A stretch of 7,966 nucleotides of DNA from Candidatus Sabulitectum sp. Its GTDB lineage: Bacteria > Fermentibacterota > Fermentibacteria > Fermentibacterales > Fermentibacteraceae. The notes beneath the pieces were generated by a model. That model worked only from the letters and a program-made list of their open reading frames with translations. It was not told the DNA's origin and ran no database searches. Of this stretch, positions 6,883-7,966 are shown piece by piece. The translations under genes and the position numbers were made by a program. Position 1 is the first letter of the stretch. Every line of letters starts with the position of its first letter. The DNA lies in the NCBI GenBank assembly GCA_023145935.1, contig JAGLDB010000080.1:1-7966 (forward strand). The letters run 5' to 3'.

Positions 6883-7206
6883 GTGTATAAAAGACAACCA
6901 CCGCCAGAAGAAAGCAGGAAAACCAGATTACTCACAGCGATGCTTCTTACAGCTGTTTTCCTGGTAACCGGGGCCATTCTTCTTTTCAACAGGAACGGCT
7001 TCATGGCCATTACAGAAATACAGGATGAAGTTCACACCGTGGTTGACCAGAACGAGCTGGCCACAGCAGAGATTGATTCTTTGAACAATGTCATCTATCT
7101 TCTGCAGAATGACTCGCTGTACATGGAAAAGAGGGTCAGAGAAGTTCTTGGCTGGGGTCGTGAGGGAGAGACTGTTATTCGATTCATGGAACCTGAAACC
7201 GACTGA
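6883..7206 (+). CDS. FtsB/DivIC-like septum formation initiator protein
   Basis: This 107-residue bitopic membrane protein has a short charged, proline-containing cytoplasmic tail (1-15), one transmembrane helix (about 16-35), a periplasmic coiled coil (about 42-85, rich in E, D, Q and L) and a conserved terminal block EKRVREVLGWGREGETVIRF (82-101), matching the E..ARE.LG...GE.V pattern of FtsB/DivIC. Such proteins form a complex with FtsL and FtsQ that activates septal cell-wall synthesis. The start is GTG at 6883, with AAGAGG (6870-6875) seven bases upstream. That site overlaps the end of eno, so translation may be coupled. Placement just after eno is also seen for ftsB in many proteobacteria, which supports the call. 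I leave the gene symbol empty because FtsB, DivIC and other members cannot be separated from so short a sequence. Confidence 0.87.
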   Translation: MYKRQPPPEESRKTRLLTAMLLTAVFLVTGAILLFNRNGFMAITEIQDEVHTVVDQNELATAEIDSLNNVIYLLQNDSLYMEKRVREVLGWGREGETVIRFMEPETD

Positions 7207-7227
7207 ATGCTAATATTCTTAACTGCC

Positions 7228-7232
7228 AGGGG
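7228..7232 (+). promoter_or_regulatory. Putative ribosome binding site for rsgA
   Basis: AGGGG lies six bases before the ATT at 7239. An in-frame TGA at 7233-7235 separates this site from any earlier in-frame codon, so initiation must occur after it. The spacing equals that between the G run and the CTG of the glycosyltransferase gene. Confidence 0.5.
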
Positions 7233-7238
7233 TGAAAT

Positions 7239-7966
7239 ATTTCTAACACAAAGACTGAACTTGCAAGAATAGCCTCTTCTGGAAAAAGAGGCGTTAACCT
7301 GCTTTTTCCAAGCGGCGGAACTGCCAAGGCAAGGGTTTCCAGCAACATCTTCCGCAAATTCAAAAACCCCGTCTGTGGAGACATTGCAAGAGTAGCCAGC
7401 AAGCAGGGCGTCTGGTATGTGGAAGAAATTCTTGACAGAAATGGATGCCTTGAACGCACTTCTCCCACTGGAAGGCGTCAGGTTCTTGCTGCCAATATCG
7501 ACCTTGTGGTTGTGGTTGCTTCTATTGCAAGCCCCCCTCTAAGACGGGGATTCATAGACAGAGCTCTTGCGTCTACCAACTGGAATCATCTGAAGGCAGC
7601 TCTTGTTCTTAACAAAATAGACCTCGCGGGAAGCAAGGGGGCCGCAGATCCGGAACTGCTTGAAAAAGTCTACGGCAGGCAGGCAGGATACACCGTTCTG
7701 AAAACAAGCACAGTTGCCGGGCTGGGCATAGAAGAATTCAAGGAGCTCATCGCAGGCAAAACCGTTGCTCTGGCAGGGATATCCGCCACAGGAAAAACAT
7801 CTCTTGTGCAGGCGATCCATCCGGAGCTGAACCTCCGCATCGGTGCTGTAAATGCCAAGACAACAAAAGGAAAGCATACAACAGTCTCAGCAAGGCTGAT
7901 CCCCCTTGGCAACAGCACATTCCTCATGGATACACCGGGGCTGCGGGCGTTTTCTGTAGATCATAT
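7239..7966 (+). CDS. rsgA: Small ribosomal subunit biogenesis GTPase RsgA (C-terminus off the window), probable ATT start
   Basis: This is a circularly permuted GTPase that helps mature the 30S subunit and joins GTP hydrolysis to late assembly. The 242 residues present show an OB-fold-like N-terminus (about 15-80), TGRRQVLAANID (77-88), PPLRRGFIDR (99-108), G4 motif NKID (125-128), then G1 GISATGKT (180-187), a KGKHTT switch segment (210-215) and G3 DTPGLRAF (231-238). The order G4, then G1, then G3 is diagnostic of RsgA/YjeQ. The usual G1 is GxSGVGKS; here SATGKT still fits GxxxxGK[ST]. The C-terminal zinc-binding domain lies beyond the window. No ATG, GTG or TTG is in frame between the upstream TGA (7233) and codon 61, a GTG that would remove most of the OB fold. 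ATT at 7239 with AGGGG upstream gives MSNTKTELARI and is the best start. The gene follows the FtsB-like gene by 32 bases and is likely in the eno operon. Confidence 0.94.
   Translation, partial: MSNTKTELARIASSGKRGVNLLFPSGGTAKARVSSNIFRKFKNPVCGDIARVASKQGVWYVEEILDRNGCLERTSPTGRRQVLAANIDLVVVVASIASPPLRRGFIDRALASTNWNHLKAALVLNKIDLAGSKGAADPELLEKVYGRQAGYTVLKTSTVAGLGIEEFKELIAGKTVALAGISATGKTSLVQAIHPELNLRIGAVNAKTTKGKHTTVSARLIPLGNSTFLMDTPGLRAFSVDH

Noticed and set aside
6067..6897. Long open frame on the minus strand opposite enolase (276 codons)
   Set aside because: It lies wholly antisense to a perfectly conserved eno gene, its product is rich in Cys, His, Ser and Phe without recognisable motifs, and it has no ribosome site. 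It reflects codon bias of eno.
7207..7272. A 21-codon ATG frame directly after the ftsB-like stop, overlapping the rsgA start region
   Set aside because: It is out of frame with rsgA, its product does not resemble an RsgA N-terminus, and it has no clear ribosome site. A leader peptide is possible but unsupported.

Overview
This 7966-base window is a compact stretch of bacterial chromosome carrying seven protein genes, two of them cut by the window edges. It has no RNA genes, mobile elements or CRISPR. Composition looks even and gene spacing is tight, with no gap over 60 bases. The gene set points to a Gram-negative-type bacterium with a peptidoglycan wall: a lipoprotein peptidoglycan peptidase, polysaccharide glycosyltransferase, sigma-54 activator, HD-GYP c-di-GMP response regulator, enolase, an FtsB-like divisome protein and RsgA. 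The phylum cannot be fixed from the sequence; an uncultivated lineage outside well-studied model groups is my guess only.

Left arm (minus strand, 2145 down to 1): three tightly packed genes read leftward, an M23 lipoprotein peptidase with a Csd3/MepM-like layout, a family 2 glycosyltransferase, and the N-terminus of a NodU/CmcH-type carbamoyltransferase. The stop/start junctions nearly touch or overlap, so they look like one translationally coupled envelope/polysaccharide operon.

Middle (plus strand, 2199 to 5550): divergent from that operon across a 53-base promoter region is a pair of response regulators. One is an NtrC-type sigma-54 activator (REC-AAA+-Fis HTH); 13 bases later comes a REC-GAF-GAF-HD-GYP protein with all key catalytic residues. 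No histidine kinase is in the window. The pair probably shares an upstream signal, giving one transcriptional output and one c-di-GMP-degrading output.

Right arm (plus strand, 5602 to 7966): enolase, an FtsB/DivIC-like protein and the small-ribosomal-subunit GTPase RsgA (C-terminus off the window), closely spaced and probably co-transcribed.

The most unusual signal is in translation starts. The glycosyltransferase has no ATG/GTG/TTG that keeps its first beta strand, and seems to start at CTG. RsgA has no such codon in its first ~60 codons and seems to start at ATT. Both candidate codons sit exactly six bases after a run of four or five G. The NtrC gene has no Shine-Dalgarno sequence and its ATG sits where a consensus-spaced promoter would begin transcription, so it may be leaderless. 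I saw no clearly undescribed multi-gene system; the start-codon pattern and the paired regulators are the items most worth checking.
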